A DNA stretch of 64,000 nt, from positions 744,001-808,000 of the forward strand of contig NC_134974.1 of NCBI RefSeq assembly GCF_965638725.1. The letters are read 5' to 3'. This document shows positions 22,104 through 34,469 of the stretch, in pieces. Under the pieces are notes generated by a model. The model searched no databases. It was not told where the DNA came from and worked only from the letters and a program-made list of their open reading frames with translations. Origin of the DNA: Aptenodytes patagonicus. Taxonomy: Eukaryota > Chordata > Aves > Sphenisciformes > Spheniscidae. A program made the translations under genes and the position numbers. The stretch's first letter is position 1; each line of letters opens with the position of its first letter.

Positions 22104-25100
22104 ATGATGGGCCCGCGCCCTGTCCTCGTGCTCAGTGAGTGTCGCCGCCGGTCGGCCCGGCCTGCCGGGGGGGGGGGGCTCCCGGGGGCGGAGGGCGAGG
22201 CGAGGGGAGGGGTGGGGAGGGGTCCCCCTTCCCTTCTGACATCCCCCGCCGCCATGTTGCTTCCCCTTCGCGGCCGGGGACTCCCTTACAGACCCCCGGC
22301 CGGGCCGCGGGCCCCCTCTCCTCCGGGGGGGGGGGGGGGGGGGGGTCCGCTGGGCCCCGGCTCCCGCCCCCGGCACGCCCCGAGCCGCCCCCTCACTGTC
22401 TCGTGTCGGTCCCCGCAGGCTCTCCACAGCCGCTGCCCGGTCCTGATGGGCCGTGCCCCCCTCCACCCGCGGCCCCACTTTGCTCCCTGCGCGGGAGGTC
22501 TCGGGGCATCGGAGCCCCCGCTCCTCATAAACCTTTCCTGACGGATCTCGACTTCTCTCAGCTGTTGTCTCCTCGTGTGTTGCTTTGTGCTGTCCCATTT
22601 GAACCCCTTGCGCTTTGTGATACTCTCGCCACCCTCCAGCGTGAGGCTTTCCTGGGGGGTCTGTTTCTGCTGGGGTTTCTCGGTCTCGCCTCGCCATCTG
22701 CTCTGTTCACCGTTAACCCAAGAGGCGGGCTGTTGTGACCCAGGGCCCCTCTGCTGTAGGCCCGCCTACCTTATTCTTGGCACTGCTTTTTACCGTTGCT
22801 TTCTTTTGCTCTGTCTTACAAATCTGTGTGCGCAAGCATCCACTCCTGAAGTAAATCTATGCTCATCCAATCTAGGCTTGTAATAAAAGAAAGCAGCACC
22901 AAGCCTAGAGATTCTTTAGGGCAGACTCTTTTGACAGCTGGTCCCCAGACAGGCTTGTGAGCCTATGGTACAGCAGTGGCTACTCACCCTAACGTGCCAA
23001 AGGCTGCGCAACACTGATGTATAAAGCCTAATTTTAAACCACTTGTTGTACTTACTGTGCGGGAGCATCTGTAACTTTTTTTGACTGAAAACTACTGTGC
23101 AGCAGTTCCTAGGCTTTGTGGGATCTTGCAAATTCTAGTGAGTCACCGCTGTTTGATTTTCTTGGGGGAATAGGTTATATTTCAGGGTTGCAAAGTTTTG
23201 TCTCGGTTGAATTATGATGCTAATCAGGAATTCTGTTTTAATAAGGAATGTTGTTTTTCACCGACACTCTTCTATGAATATGCTTTCTTATAGTGGCTGT
23301 GGTATTCATATCGCAAATTCTTAATTTAGAACTGGTCCTATATCAAGTGTGTGTGACTGAGAGGGGTATCTTTGATGCATTGTCAGTATCAGTCTTGGAC
23401 TTCTTAGTAAGATCAGATTTAAGTAATATATGTGCTTTAACATTTTTTTCTATGCACTTCAGGTCAGAATATGAAACGTGAGTCTGGAAGAAAAGTCCAG
23501 ACTGGAAACATCACTGCTGCTAAGGTACCATATTTTCATGTCAGGCTATTTTGATTCTTTTTTTTTTTTTTTTCCTAGTGTGTGTGTGTGCATATATATA
23601 TATATATTTAAGAGGGAAAACTGGATCTGAAGCATGTTTTCTCTAGTCTGTATGAATCCAGAGTAGAAGCATAGAAAATGAATTTTCAGTGTTAAAATAA
23701 TAGGTGCAATGTAACTGAACACGGACGAACCCACCAAAACCTCTTTCTCTGCAAAATCTGAAAGTGTGTAAGTTTTGACATCTGATTTAGATAATAATTT
23801 AGTGTGGTGCCAGTGCTCTTACAATCCCTGTGTTCTCATTCCCACACAATTCTTAACTTCTGCTGCATCTAAGCAACTGCAGTTATTGGGTCACTTAAAT
23901 TTTGCAGTGGCTGCTTGTTTCATAGAGACTATGGTTCTTTTAGACTTTTTGATGTCCTCCTGTATTGCCTTGTTTCTTTTGTTCCCCCTAGACTATTGCT
24001 GACATTATCCGAACATGTTTAGGACCAAGAGCTATGATGAAGGTAAGAACTTTTGCTGAAAGACCTGTGCTGCATACTGACTAGAAACACTACACGTATT
24101 ATAGGTCAGTGCAAATACCGCTTCTCTTTCGGTTGCAGATGCTTTTGGACCCCATGGGTGGGATTGTGATGACCAATGATGGCAATGCTATTCTTAGAGA
24201 AGTAAGTTTCCTCTAAAGGATTGTCTTGCTTAACATGTGAGTCGGAATCTTCCAGGGTACAGTTACATAGCTGCCAATGGAACTATGTTATTTCGTCTCC
24301 TGTCTTGAGAGCCAGCGAGTACTAAACAGCAGTACCAAGAAGGGTGCTTACTGGGGAGGAATTAAATATTTCCAGCAAATGCTCTTCCTCCTCAGAAAAC
24401 TAGGTTTGATCCCAGGGTGGTAAGTTTTCATGGAGGTTTTACAAGACTGGTGTAAATTCCATTGTAATTGTAGCTGTAATAAGCATCAAAACGTTACAAG
24501 TAGATGCTTGCTGTTACAATGCTAAATAATTAGACCAAAAAATCATTGTCGTCTTTCTGGTGCAAGTGCTGATGAACTAACATTCCAAAAATCGTAGTGC
24601 CTGAAAAACTGCAGGAGATACAATATTGCAAAATACAAGGGCTTATTTTCAGTCTCAAAAAGGAGGAAAAATCTTTGCTGTAGTTGGGACAGAATGCCTT
24701 TGATTGTTTAAAAGGTGTGGTATTTGTTCCATTGAGCAATGCGAGAAGTTTCAGCTTTAGTGTTCTGGAACAAAAACATACCCCTTGCTCCGGTACAGAT
24801 TCAAGTCCAGCATCCAGCTGCAAAATCAATGATAGAGATCAGCCGTACTCAAGATGAAGAAGTTGGAGATGGGACCACATCTGTAATCATCCTTGGTAAG
24901 GAGAGTGAATAAGACATGCTTTTTATAAAGGGTTAAGGCTGAAATTCTCCCTTTTTGCTCATCACAGCCCAGTAAGCGTGCCTTAATGAGACAGATACTT
25001 GTTATTTACCAACCCTAAAATTGATTCTTTTTTTTTTTTTTTACTGTAAAAGAGAATGCTAGGTTCATTAGACCCTTAGGTGATCAGCTCCGTGCTTTGG

Positions 25101-28100
25101 AAAGTTGTGTTCTTTCCCTGAGATAAGCTCAGTTAAGTATAAAGAAAGGTATTGATGACGTTGGAGCTCTCTACGTGGACAGCAGATACTTTTTGTCTGG
25201 TATGCTGTTGTCCTGTCTTGACTGTTGATTGTTCTACTAACTTACCTGGGGAATTTTGATGTTTTTTGTTTGGGTTTTTTTTTTTTTTTTATTAGCCGGA
25301 GAGATGCTTTCTGTTGCCGAACACTTCCTCGAACAGCAGATGCACCCAACTGTGATCATTGGGGCTTATCGTAAGGCTCTGGATGACATGATCGGTATTC
25401 TAAAGAAAATTGGGTAAGTATGGGCTGGTGGGAGTTAGAGAGAAGGGATATGGGGTTTCTGTACTGCTTAAAGATGATTCTTCAGGGAATCATGTTAGTA
25501 AAATATAACTTAAAATAATTGGAGAGGGACTCGATGGAATTATGAATAGATTGTAGCCTCGAGTAATACTCAGTTTACTGTTTTGTTTTTCCTTTGTGTC
25601 AGCACTCCAGTGGATGTGAACAACAAAGAGATGATGCTTAAAATAATAAAGAGTGCTATAAATACCAAGGCAATAAACCGCTGGTCTGACTTGGCCTGTA
25701 GCATTGCTCTTGATGCTGTTAAGACTGTGGAGTTTGAAGAAAATGGCAGAAGGGAAATTGATATTAAAAAATACGCAAAAGTAGAAAAGGTGAGTGTGTC
25801 CTGAACCATTTCTTATCTGTGTGCCCCTTTCTCATTCTGAACTAGTTGTTCCTAGGATGCCCCGGGAAGAATTTTGTGCTACTGATCTGCAGTCCGCCAA
25901 CATAACCCTTGAGGATATTTTAGTCAGTGCTATCAGCCTTGCTGGTTTCCAGTGAAAACAGGGGCAGTTATTTCAACTCTTATAGAATATTTGTCAAAAA
26001 GATCACTTAAGTTGTTTCGGTTTCCATCTTCCAAACACGTGTTGCCAGGCAATAGCATGTGAGCAGTTTCTCAAGTTCTTCGACGGCTTTTCACTTCATC
26101 TAAGTCAGCATGCCCTTAAAATTAACTCAGATTGTGACCTGGATGCATCATGGTTACTTGAGAGAGTTTTCCTTTTTCCACGCAGGGGATGGGTAGTTTC
26201 AGGAGCACAGATATACAGGTTTTCATAGAGTAGACTGACTTGCCTCGTTTTCCCCCTTTCTTGTGTCTGTCAGATTCCAGGTGGTTTTAGTGAAGAGTCG
26301 TGTGTTTTGCGTGGAATCATGGTGAATAAGGATGTAACTCATCCCAGGATGCGTCGCCTTATTAAGAATCCACGCATTGTCCTTCTGGATTGTTCACTGG
26401 AGTACAAGAAAGGAGAGAGCCAGGTAAAGCAAATCCTGTTAGAGATGTCCGCAACTCTTGATTTGAGACTAGTGAAGTGAACAAATCCAGGTAGCTAGTT
26501 AAAAGCATGAGTGGCAGAAGGCTGTCTTCGTGTTCTGCCTTTCAGAGACCTTTTGCACGTGTAGGCTAATTCTGTTGTGGGCTCAGTACCCTGGAGAAAA
26601 AGGTAGAAAAATATAACCGAGGCTACAGTGCTTTTACTCACTGAAGTAGCTACAGTGATTTCTGTATCTAAGGGATGGTCAAGAGTCGAAGAAATATTTC
26701 TGTGCTTTAATTAACACTAATGTTAAGCTGGCACAGTGTCACAGTTTACTTGATCAGTATTTTTCATTGTGTAGTTCTCCTTAATTCTTCCCCAGGCAAT
26801 ATTGGAGGAGTTAAGATCGCTCAAGCCGGGGGATCTGTGTCTAACTTGGTGAAGGGTTGGGAGGAATACAGTGAGATATTTACACCTCTTTCTGTGCAGA
26901 CTGATATTGAAATAACACGGGAGGAAGACTTTGCCCGCATCCTGCAGATGGAGGAAGAGTACATTCAGCAGATTTGCGAGGATCTGATGAGAGTCAAGCC
27001 AGATCTGGTCATCACAGAAAAAGGAATTTCTGGTAATAACACATGATCTCTCTTTGTGTTGAATTCATCTTAATAAGGTTCACGCTGTATTAAATGCACC
27101 GTTCAGTAACTTTTAAAAAAAAAACAAAACCAAAACCACACAAAAAACCACCCCACAACACAAACCTGATTTTGAATGTGACCCTGTTTTTGTTTTGGTT
27201 TTTAGCTTTCTAGCAAATAGTTCTACGTTGCAGGCATTGAAGTTGGTTCTTGAAACCTCAAGACACTTCAGGACACTTTAAGTGTCCTCATGGACACTTA
27301 AAATAATATTTTGCTTTTCTAGCATTTGAAAACGGTATCGAAATATAAGTGAGGATGAGTCTAGCAAACCATGGAAAGCTGCACTGTAATTTTGCCTTGC
27401 AGCTTGGTTTAAGAAGCTGCATTTAGTTTTTTCTTTCCGTAACCCTTTTTACTTCAAAGACACGTAGTTTGTCATGATACCGCTGATTCATCAATAAAAT
27501 TCCACAAACCTGATTTCAGACTTGGCCCAACACTACCTGATGAAAGCCAACATCACCGCGATCCGCAGAGTGAGAAAGACAGACAATAACAGGATTGCCA
27601 GGTGAACGCTGTCTCCTCACTGGAGCCCATTCTTGCTGTCTGTGGCATGGCGTTTTCATTCTTCTCTCCCCTTTCTCCCCAGTTCTTATTTGTGAGCGTC
27701 TAACTTGGCTGTTGTTTGTGTGCTAGGGCCTGCGGAGCTCGCATTGTGAGTCGCACAGATGAGCTGCGGGAGGAGGATGTGGGAACTGGAGCCAGGCTCT
27801 TTGAAGTTAAAAAAATAGGAGACGAGTATTTTGCCTTCATCACTGATTGCAAAGACCCCAAGGCTTGCACTATCATTCTGCGTGGAGCCAGCAAGGAAAT
27901 CCTGGCAGTAAGTTATTACATGTTCTGCTTCCCCTCCGGTCCTGGCCACCTTCTTGGTGTCAGTAAGTCATTGCTTGCCTTTGAGCAGCTGTTGTGTGCA
28001 AATAAAGCAAGCGCGAGTTTTCCTCTGGGTCCTAGAGCAACAAAGAATTCTCATCTTGTGGGCTGGGCTGTACAGTGAAGGCAAAACTCGTACGCTGCAG

Positions 28101-30070
28101 AGGAACCAGCCCGGCAGACTGCGGGCTGTACTTTCAGCTGGTGGTGTGCTACAGTTCCCTGCAACCGATGAATCTGTGCCCTTATGCCTGTTGCAGGAGG
28201 TAGAGCGCAACCTTCAGGATGCCATGCAGGTGTGTCGCAATGTCCTCATCGACCCGCAGCTGGTGCCAGGAGGGGGAGCTACCGAAATGGCCGTTTCCCA
28301 CGCGCTGACAGAGAAGTCCAAAGGCATGACGGGCGTGGAGCAGTGGCCCTACCGTGCGGTAGCCCAGGCTCTGGAAGTCATTCCCCGAACACTGATCCAG
28401 AACTGTGGTGCTAGTACCATCCGTGTGCTGACCTCGCTCAGGGTAAGGCGTGTAGCATGGGCTCATCTGAAGAGATCGGCCCCTTCCTGCTGTGTCCTGC
28501 CCCTCAGATCGATCATCTTTCCATAGCAGTGCCCTTGTGGGGGCAGCTTGTCAGGCTGTGAGGGTGCAGCTTTTTAGTAGAATCATAGAATCATTGAGGT
28601 TGCAGGCAACATGACAGGAAACCTGTGTTGAAGTAACCGATCCGTTGAAGGTGACCGAAAGATGCTTGTTGGTTGTTTTCTTTTTTGCATTAGCTGGGCT
28701 GCAAACATTTTTACTGCAGTTTTGTGCTGAATTTGAAAGCATGAAAATGGAATTAAATAGCTTGTTTGAGGTACCAGTTCAAAACCAAAACAACAAAACC
28801 CTGAGGGTGAACAAAATCAAAATTCTTCCTTTGAGACTAGATTGGATGGCACGAGAGGGAATATCTCCAAGTCTAACTTCTGATATAACTAAGCGTTTCA
28901 AGTGGTGCTCGGTAACGTGCTCTTGTATAAACTCCGAAATTGAGAAAACTCTAATGACCTTTTACTATTTTCCTGAGCCCGTGGTCGGTTTGAGTTTCCA
29001 AAGGTGAATTTGCTGTCTCACTCCGTCGGTGGTGACCTGTCGTTCTGCTTGCAGGCAAAACACACTCAAGAAGGCAGCCAGACGTGGGGAGTGAATGGTG
29101 AGACTGGTGCCCTGGTTGATATGAAGGACCTGGGCATCTGGGAGCCTTTAGCAGTCAAATTGCAAACCTACAAAACAGCGGTCGAGGTAAGGGGGGGGGG
29201 GGGGGCAGAAATTGAAGAGCCTCTGCAGCACGTCTTTTGGGAGAGGGGAATGTCAGTGCTTGTGCCCTTGGATGTTTGGGTAAGCACCACAAACTGAGCG
29301 TGGTGCGTGCCAGTGTTTCAGCTCGCTGACGCAGGAGGCGTGATGAGGGATGCGGCACCCGTGGGAGCCCATATTCGGGCTTTCAGAAGGGTTGATTTTT
29401 TTTTTTTTTTTTTTTTTTTGGATCTGTGGCTAAAATTTGTTGTGTTCCATCCCACCTTTTTCTGCAAACTGTGCCAGCTAGTTAGTCCCACAAGGATGGG
29501 CTGCTCCGAGTGACAGCCGGAGCCGTGACTGAGAAATTCAGTGCCAGCAATGTGCTGGAATCCAGTCAGCGGCCCTGGGAGCTTCTGTCCTCTGGATCGT
29601 CTGAGCGGCCTTGCGTAAGCTGCCCTCTCCTTGTTAAAAGATCACATTTTGAGCATTCACTCGCTGGTGTTGGATCAAAGGCAGTTGCTTGAAGGGATGC
29701 TGCGTCCCTTTCTTGTCAGTCAACTAGAAACAATCGGTGTCCCCTTCTCCATGGGGCGTCCCTGCCAGGTGCCGGAGCCGCTGACTGCTCCCACCTGCCT
29801 TGATGGGCACCGTGGCCTTTCCATCGTGCTGTGCCGCCATGTGCTGTGCCGAGAGAATCATTTAATCAAAGGCAGATGGTTCTTTTGGTGTGAAAGCTGG
29901 GTGGATTGGATTTTGTTCTTTGTGATGAGCTCCTGACTAGCCCTGGGTATGGGGCTTCTCCCCAGACTGCAGTTCTCCTCCTCCGCATCGATGACATTGT
30001 TTCGGGGCACAAAAAGAAGGGTGATGATCAAAGCAAGCAGCCCGCTGCGCCGGAGGCAGCCCAGGAATAA
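22104..30070 (+). CDS. CCT3: T-complex protein 1 subunit gamma (chaperonin CCT3)
   Basis: CCT3 is one of eight subunits of the cytosolic TRiC/CCT chaperonin, which folds actin, tubulin and WD40 proteins using ATP. Fourteen coding exons were placed: 22104-22134, 23463-23524, 23992-24042, 24139-24201, 24799-24895, 25296-25413, 25603-25789, 26274-26423, 26900-27032, 27520-27601, 27727-27907, 28197-28442, 29055-29186 and 29966-30070. They total 1,638 bases, 545 residues plus TAA, the same as human CCT3. The protein starts [11 protein letters not shown], has [19 protein letters not shown] and the nucleotide-binding GDGTTSV at 92-98, TRMRR-type [10 protein letters not shown] in the apical region, and PGGG at 409-412 in the second equatorial part. 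The tail is charged ([11 protein letters not shown]-like). All junctions are GT-AG and keep frame. Confidence 0.98.
22325..22345 (+). repeat. Poly(G) run in CCT3 intron 1
   Basis: About 21 consecutive G. Homopolymers of this length are sequencing-error prone and can form G-quadruplex. Confidence 0.85.
23579..23607 (+). repeat. Compound (TG)n(TA)n microsatellite in CCT3 intron 2
   Basis: A TG run followed by CA and a TA run, preceded by a long T tract. Confidence 0.85.
28579..28602 (-). mobile_element. Minimal CR1 3' end stub in CCT3 intron 12
   Basis: The block agaatcatagaatcattgag plus ggtt matches only the last two dozen bases of CR1. This is an extremely 5'-truncated insertion. Confidence 0.65.
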
Positions 30071-30324
30071 GGGGTTGAGTCGCCGCTGGGAAGAACCGGG
30101 CACCTCGGACTCGACTGGGAAGAGCCTGACGAAGCAACCCTGTCCTGAGGCTGAGCTGGGGAAATGTTTGTCACGAGTCTGGGGGAGGGATGGGGGGGGG
30201 GGGGGGAAACCCACAGAGGTGGGGAGAGGGCTGATGGGTCGTGTAAGTGCCCCTGCTCCGGGTGGACATACTGATGCTAATTTAAGTCTCTGGACCGTAA
30301 CATCTCCTTACCGTTTGCCTCAAA

Positions 30325-30330
30325 AATAAA
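30325..30330 (+). terminator. CCT3: Poly(A) signal of CCT3
   Basis: AATAAA about 255 bases after the CCT3 stop codon and about 265 bases before the GLMP start codon. Confidence 0.75.
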
Positions 30331-30344
30331 CCGCCTCCTTTCAG

Positions 30345-30595
30345 CCCCTCTGCGTGATTAATGCAGGTCGGGGGGAGGGCGCAGGGCCGGGTGCTGCTGG
30401 GAGGGTTAATGGTGCGGGCCTGGGTTGGCCCGGGGAGGGGAGGGGACACCCCCCGCGGCCGCTGGCACGACCTTCTCCACCCCCAAAATCTTTCTGGAGG
30501 GCGGCGGCTCCTTTAAGAGTCTCCCGCGAGGCGCCTTAAGGGGGGGGGGGGGGGGCAGGTCTCCGAGCGGTCACGTGAGCGGGTGGGATCGCAAC
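30345..30595 (+). promoter_or_regulatory. GLMP: GLMP promoter with CLEAR-like E-box
   Basis: GC-rich block between the CCT3 poly(A) signal and the GLMP ATG. At 30570-30579 it reads GTCACGTGAG, nine of ten bases of the CLEAR element (GTCACGTGAC) bound by TFEB/TFE3 at lysosomal genes. It sits about 17 bases before the start codon. Poly(G) at 30541-30555 lies just upstream. Confidence 0.6.
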
Positions 30596-33560
30596 ATGGC
30601 GGCAAGCGTGCAGCTGCTGGCGGCGTTGCTGGCGGCGGGCGGCCGGGGGGGCGCGGGGCCCGGCGGGGCCGGGGGTGGCCGGCAGGTGAGCGGGGGCAGC
30701 GGGGACGGGAGGTGACGGGCGGTAGTGGGGGGCACCGGGTCTCGGAGCGCCCGCCACGGTCTCCAGCCTCTGGTCTGGGACTCCTCCCGTTCCCTCTGCG
30801 TTGCGACCCGTGGGTGGGACCGGGCCGGGCCCTCGCGTAACCCGCCTTCCCCCGTGGAGCGCCCGGGGGGAAGCCTCGGAGGCCTGATCCTGCTCGGAGC
30901 AGGGGGCTGGGCTGGAGCCCTCCCGCGATCCCGCCCGGCCCCAGCGATGCCGATGCTGCGGCCCAAACGCTCGGGGTTTGGGGAGGAGAGGGGCTTCCTC
31001 GGGTCTCCCTGCCCCCGCGCCAAGCAAATCCCACCCCCGGGGTTCAGGCCAGAGCTGGAGGGAACCTGCCCTTCCCTCCGTCTTGCCACACAGGACGCTG
31101 TGCGTCACCCGTGTCTGGGGACCCTCTGCTGCCAGCCCCTGTCCTGCTGCCACGCATCCCGGTGCCACCCGCCTCTGTCCCTTGTCTCCCCACTGTGTCC
31201 CGATCCGGTGGGAGCACGATGGCTGTGGGCAGGGAAGTGGCTCGCTGCCCGAAAGCTGTTCCGAAACAGCCGGATGCGAAATGCTGACCGAGCTCGTTTA
31301 GCAACACTTGGGCCACGGCAGGGCTTCGTTGCCTGCAGAGCCCGCAGGGAAGCCGAGGCAGCTCACGTGCCCGTGTCTAACCAGACCGGGGCTGCCTGCC
31401 CCACAGGAAGCCGTGCATTTGGAATTGTCCCGCGCTGGGTAGGACCGAGTCCCCTTGAGACCTGTCCTCCCTCTGCAGGTGTCGATGCAGTACAACCCTG
31501 GCTGGAACAACTCCTCTGTCAACCTGCTTCATGTGCGGGCGGTTGGGCCCAGTGACACCCTGCACTACATCTGGAGCAGTATTGGGGCCCCCACGGTGCT
31601 GCTCGTGGCTACAGCGAGCAGGAGCAGCACCCTGTGCGTCAACTGGACCCAGCTGCTCTCGCCCACTCCTGCAGGCGCCATCTGGATCGACCCTCCCAGC
31701 AGTGTTGTCTACTCCACTGCCGTTGTCTTCACCAAGGTACCACTGAGGAAGGTGGCCCTGCTCCGGGAGAGCTGCCCTGTGGCGGAGGGAGCGCGGGGGG
31801 TTGTTTGGGGCAGAGCAGGTCCATTGGCAGCTTTCCCAGCTGCAGCGAAATGGCCCCTTGTGTGTCCTACCCTGGTTGTCTCTGCCTTGAGCTGCGATGG
31901 TGCCTTGAGATGTTTGGCCAAGGCAGCTCCTTCCTATCCCTGGTGGCAGTGGCAGCCCGGTGCACGGCAGCCCGGGGACCGTAGCACAAAGTGGTGGTGT
32001 GCGCGGCACCTGCTGTTGGCTCCCAGCCCCTCTCCCCTTCCTTCTCCCTAGGTGTTTGAGTACAGCGAGGCCAAAACGCTAGAAGAGCTCTTCTACCCCA
32101 CATACGACCTGTCTGACTTTTCCTGGGACAGCGTCAATCACACCCTGAACCACACGGCCCTGACGGCTGAGTTCACAGGCATCCCAGCCACTGACCCCAG
32201 TGGCAGCTTCTCCAACGGCAGCCTGGCATTTCGGGTAAGTCCACAGGGGCAGAGAACGAGTATATACTGCGCTGGGATGTTGTAGGGAGAACACAGTGAA
32301 TATCGTGTCCAAAGCACCTTCTAGAGAGGGAATGTTGCTCCTTGGTGTCCCAACCGGTGATCGTGCTGTCCCTCTGACCTGTGTCCCTTGCAGGTGACAG
32401 CCTACGAGGCCAGTGGCCGTGACGGGCCCCTGCCCAGCCTCCTGCACACGGCAAACAGCTCTAAAGTGGAGTTTGTCCTGGCTGGGGTGGCGCCGCGGGG
32501 CAACAGCTCCCGATTTGTGCTGGAGTTGGCCACGGTGGAGGAGACAGGGGTGGTGCAGAAGCTGCGCTCGACACGCTCCATCGACGATGAGTACACTCCC
32601 ACCATCTTCGAGGTAAGTGTGGGGTGAGCATGGGGCCTGGGGACATCCCCTGCTGCAGGAACGAGGGTGAGCGGGATCTGGAGCAAGCAGCCTGGGCAAC
32701 CCGTGGCTCCCCGCTATGGCTCACCCTGGCATGAAGACCATCTGCTGTCCTCACTTCACCGCCGGTTCCTCTCCCTCCACCAGATGCTCTCCCTGGTAGC
32801 CAAGTCCCAAAATGACAGCTCCACGCTCAGCTTCCTGCAGTGGAAGGCGACAGCCTACGGCTCCCAGACCCCCGGACGCGAAGACAGCATCCAGTGCCGG
32901 TCTCGCGGCCTGCAAGCAGCCAACTGGACCCTGCCCATGTCCGGCATTGTCCACGCCTACTTTGGGGAGGGTGTAGGCAGCACCTACACCGTCAGTGCCA
33001 TCAATATCTCTTTTGGGGGAGAGGACGGAAAGGTTTACCAGGAGAAGCGCTACCTCAGCTGGTGAGTGGGCTCCATTGTGCATGAAATTATGCTCTCCCA
33101 GCCACTAATAACTTGCAGTTTGGGGAACTGCTGTGTTAGAGGGTTTCTCTAATAACTTGTCTCCTTTCAAAAGTCCGTGTTTTCTTGTGATCCCACAGCA
33201 AGGAGTTTTGCAGTTTATTGGCACATTCCTTCACCCCTCCCCCAGTCTGGGAGACCCTCTCCTGCCGCACGCGGGATCCTGCCAAGAAATCTTGATCAGA
33301 CCCTGTCGGGGTAGAAAGCCCCAGATATTCCACCCGTGGGACACAGCTGGTCCCCATCTCCATGGCTGATTTGTCTCATCCCCTCCTGCAGGTCGGCGCT
33401 GCTGGGATTTGGGCAGCCCCCCAAGGACACCTTCTCCCCCCTCGTCATCTCCATCATGGCCGTGGCACTGGGCACCCCCATGGTGATGCTCCTGGTGGGC
33501 AGCTGCGTGGTCCTCTTTGCTCAGAGGAAACGCTACTCTGAGTATGAGCCCATCAACTGA
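30596..33560 (+). CDS. GLMP: Glycosylated lysosomal membrane protein (GLMP)
   Basis: GLMP is a heavily glycosylated type I lysosomal membrane protein, the accessory partner of the transporter MFSD1. Exons are 30596-30685, 31479-31736, 32052-32234, 32394-32612, 32784-33061 and 33392-33560, giving 398 residues plus TGA (human 406). A short hydrophobic N-terminus (VQLLAALLAA) acts as signal peptide. It is followed by a Gly-rich linker and the lumenal domain with HVRAVGPSDTLHYIWSS, FSWDSVNHTLNHT, FSNGSLAFRV, RSIDDEYTPTIFE and YLSW motifs. Many NxS/T sequons are present (for example NNSS, NWT, NHT, NGS, NSS, NDS, NIS). A transmembrane helix lies at about 360-386, followed by a short tail YSEYEPIN carrying a YxxI-type lysosomal sorting signal. 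Exon joins keep frame. The N-terminal 30 residues are very Gly/Ala-rich and differ from human. Confidence 0.96.
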
Positions 33561-34439
33561 ATGGGACGGTCCTTGGAGAGACCCCCGGGATCGTTCTTGT
33601 CGCCAGGAAACGACCGCGGCTGCTGCAGGGGCTCCAATGCCTGCAATCTCCTCTTTGTCCTCCGCTCCGTCCCTGCAGTCCAGGCTCAGAGGGGACCAGG
33701 GCAACGTTTGCAACAGTTGCCCACGTCGAGTATCCCTCTTGTCTTGCTCCCTCCTACTGCCCAGATCCTGCACCTGATTACACTTCTTTTGCTGTTTTTT
33801 CCTGATCCATCCAGCCAAGGGAAGTGACTGGGTGGAGTTGGTCAGGGTTGCCTTGAGCCACGGAAAGATCCTCCTTCTCCCAAGGGATAAAACCACTGTT
33901 GTCATGTCTGCAGCCAAGCAACGGCTGGGACTGGCTGTGCCCTGTCCTGTGCCACTTTCAGAGCACTCCAGGGTTGCTTGGGTGGCTCCGACCCAGGAGC
34001 AGGGCTGGAGGACAGGGCTGGGGACCGGTGCTGCTCCTGCCAGTGAGCAGGGTGCCTTGCTGCGTCTCGCCGTGCTGGGGGCATCCCAGAACAGCCCCCC
34101 TCAACCCACCTGGGACTCATGGACTCCTCAGTCCCCAACAGGCACTTTCTGCTGTGCTGGCCTCGGTGAGGGCTGCTGGTGCAAGAGGGAAACCCAGCGC
34201 TGCTTTGCAGCAGCTGTTTGAGCTCAGGTACGTCCTGTCAGCCCAAAAAGGGCTGATCTCGCCTTGCCCTCAGTCAGCTGCAGCCGCTGGCGCTGCAGGG
34301 CTGGCTCAGAGGTGCTATCCAGGTGCTTGAAGCCATGGGGCAAGCGTGGTCTGTGGCTGCTCGGTGTTTGCAGAGGTACCACATAACACGGGGGTGTGCT
34401 GGGTTTTCATGTTCTCTATCACTGACTTGTCTTTGACCA

Positions 34440-34445
34440 AATAAA
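34440..34445 (+). terminator. GLMP: Poly(A) signal of GLMP
   Basis: AATAAA about 880 bases after the GLMP stop codon with a GT-rich stretch upstream. It implies a 0.9-kb 3' UTR. Confidence 0.7.
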
Positions 34446-34469
34446 GTGGATTTCTAAGAGCAGTTTCCT

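Noticed and set aside
21339-22738. Several overlapping 100-250 codon frames on both strands at the CCT3 promoter
   Set aside because: CpG-island composition; all are Arg/Pro/Gly/Ala-rich and overlap in conflicting frames around the true CCT3 start.
26720-27046. 108-codon open frame including CCT3 exon 9 and preceding intron
   Set aside because: The real exon starts at 26900 after tctgtgcag. The upstream part is intron that happens to stay open.
30725-31555. 276-codon open frame on the + strand in GLMP intron 1
   Set aside because: It runs across intron 1 into GLMP exon 2 in the wrong frame; no domain signature, GC-driven.
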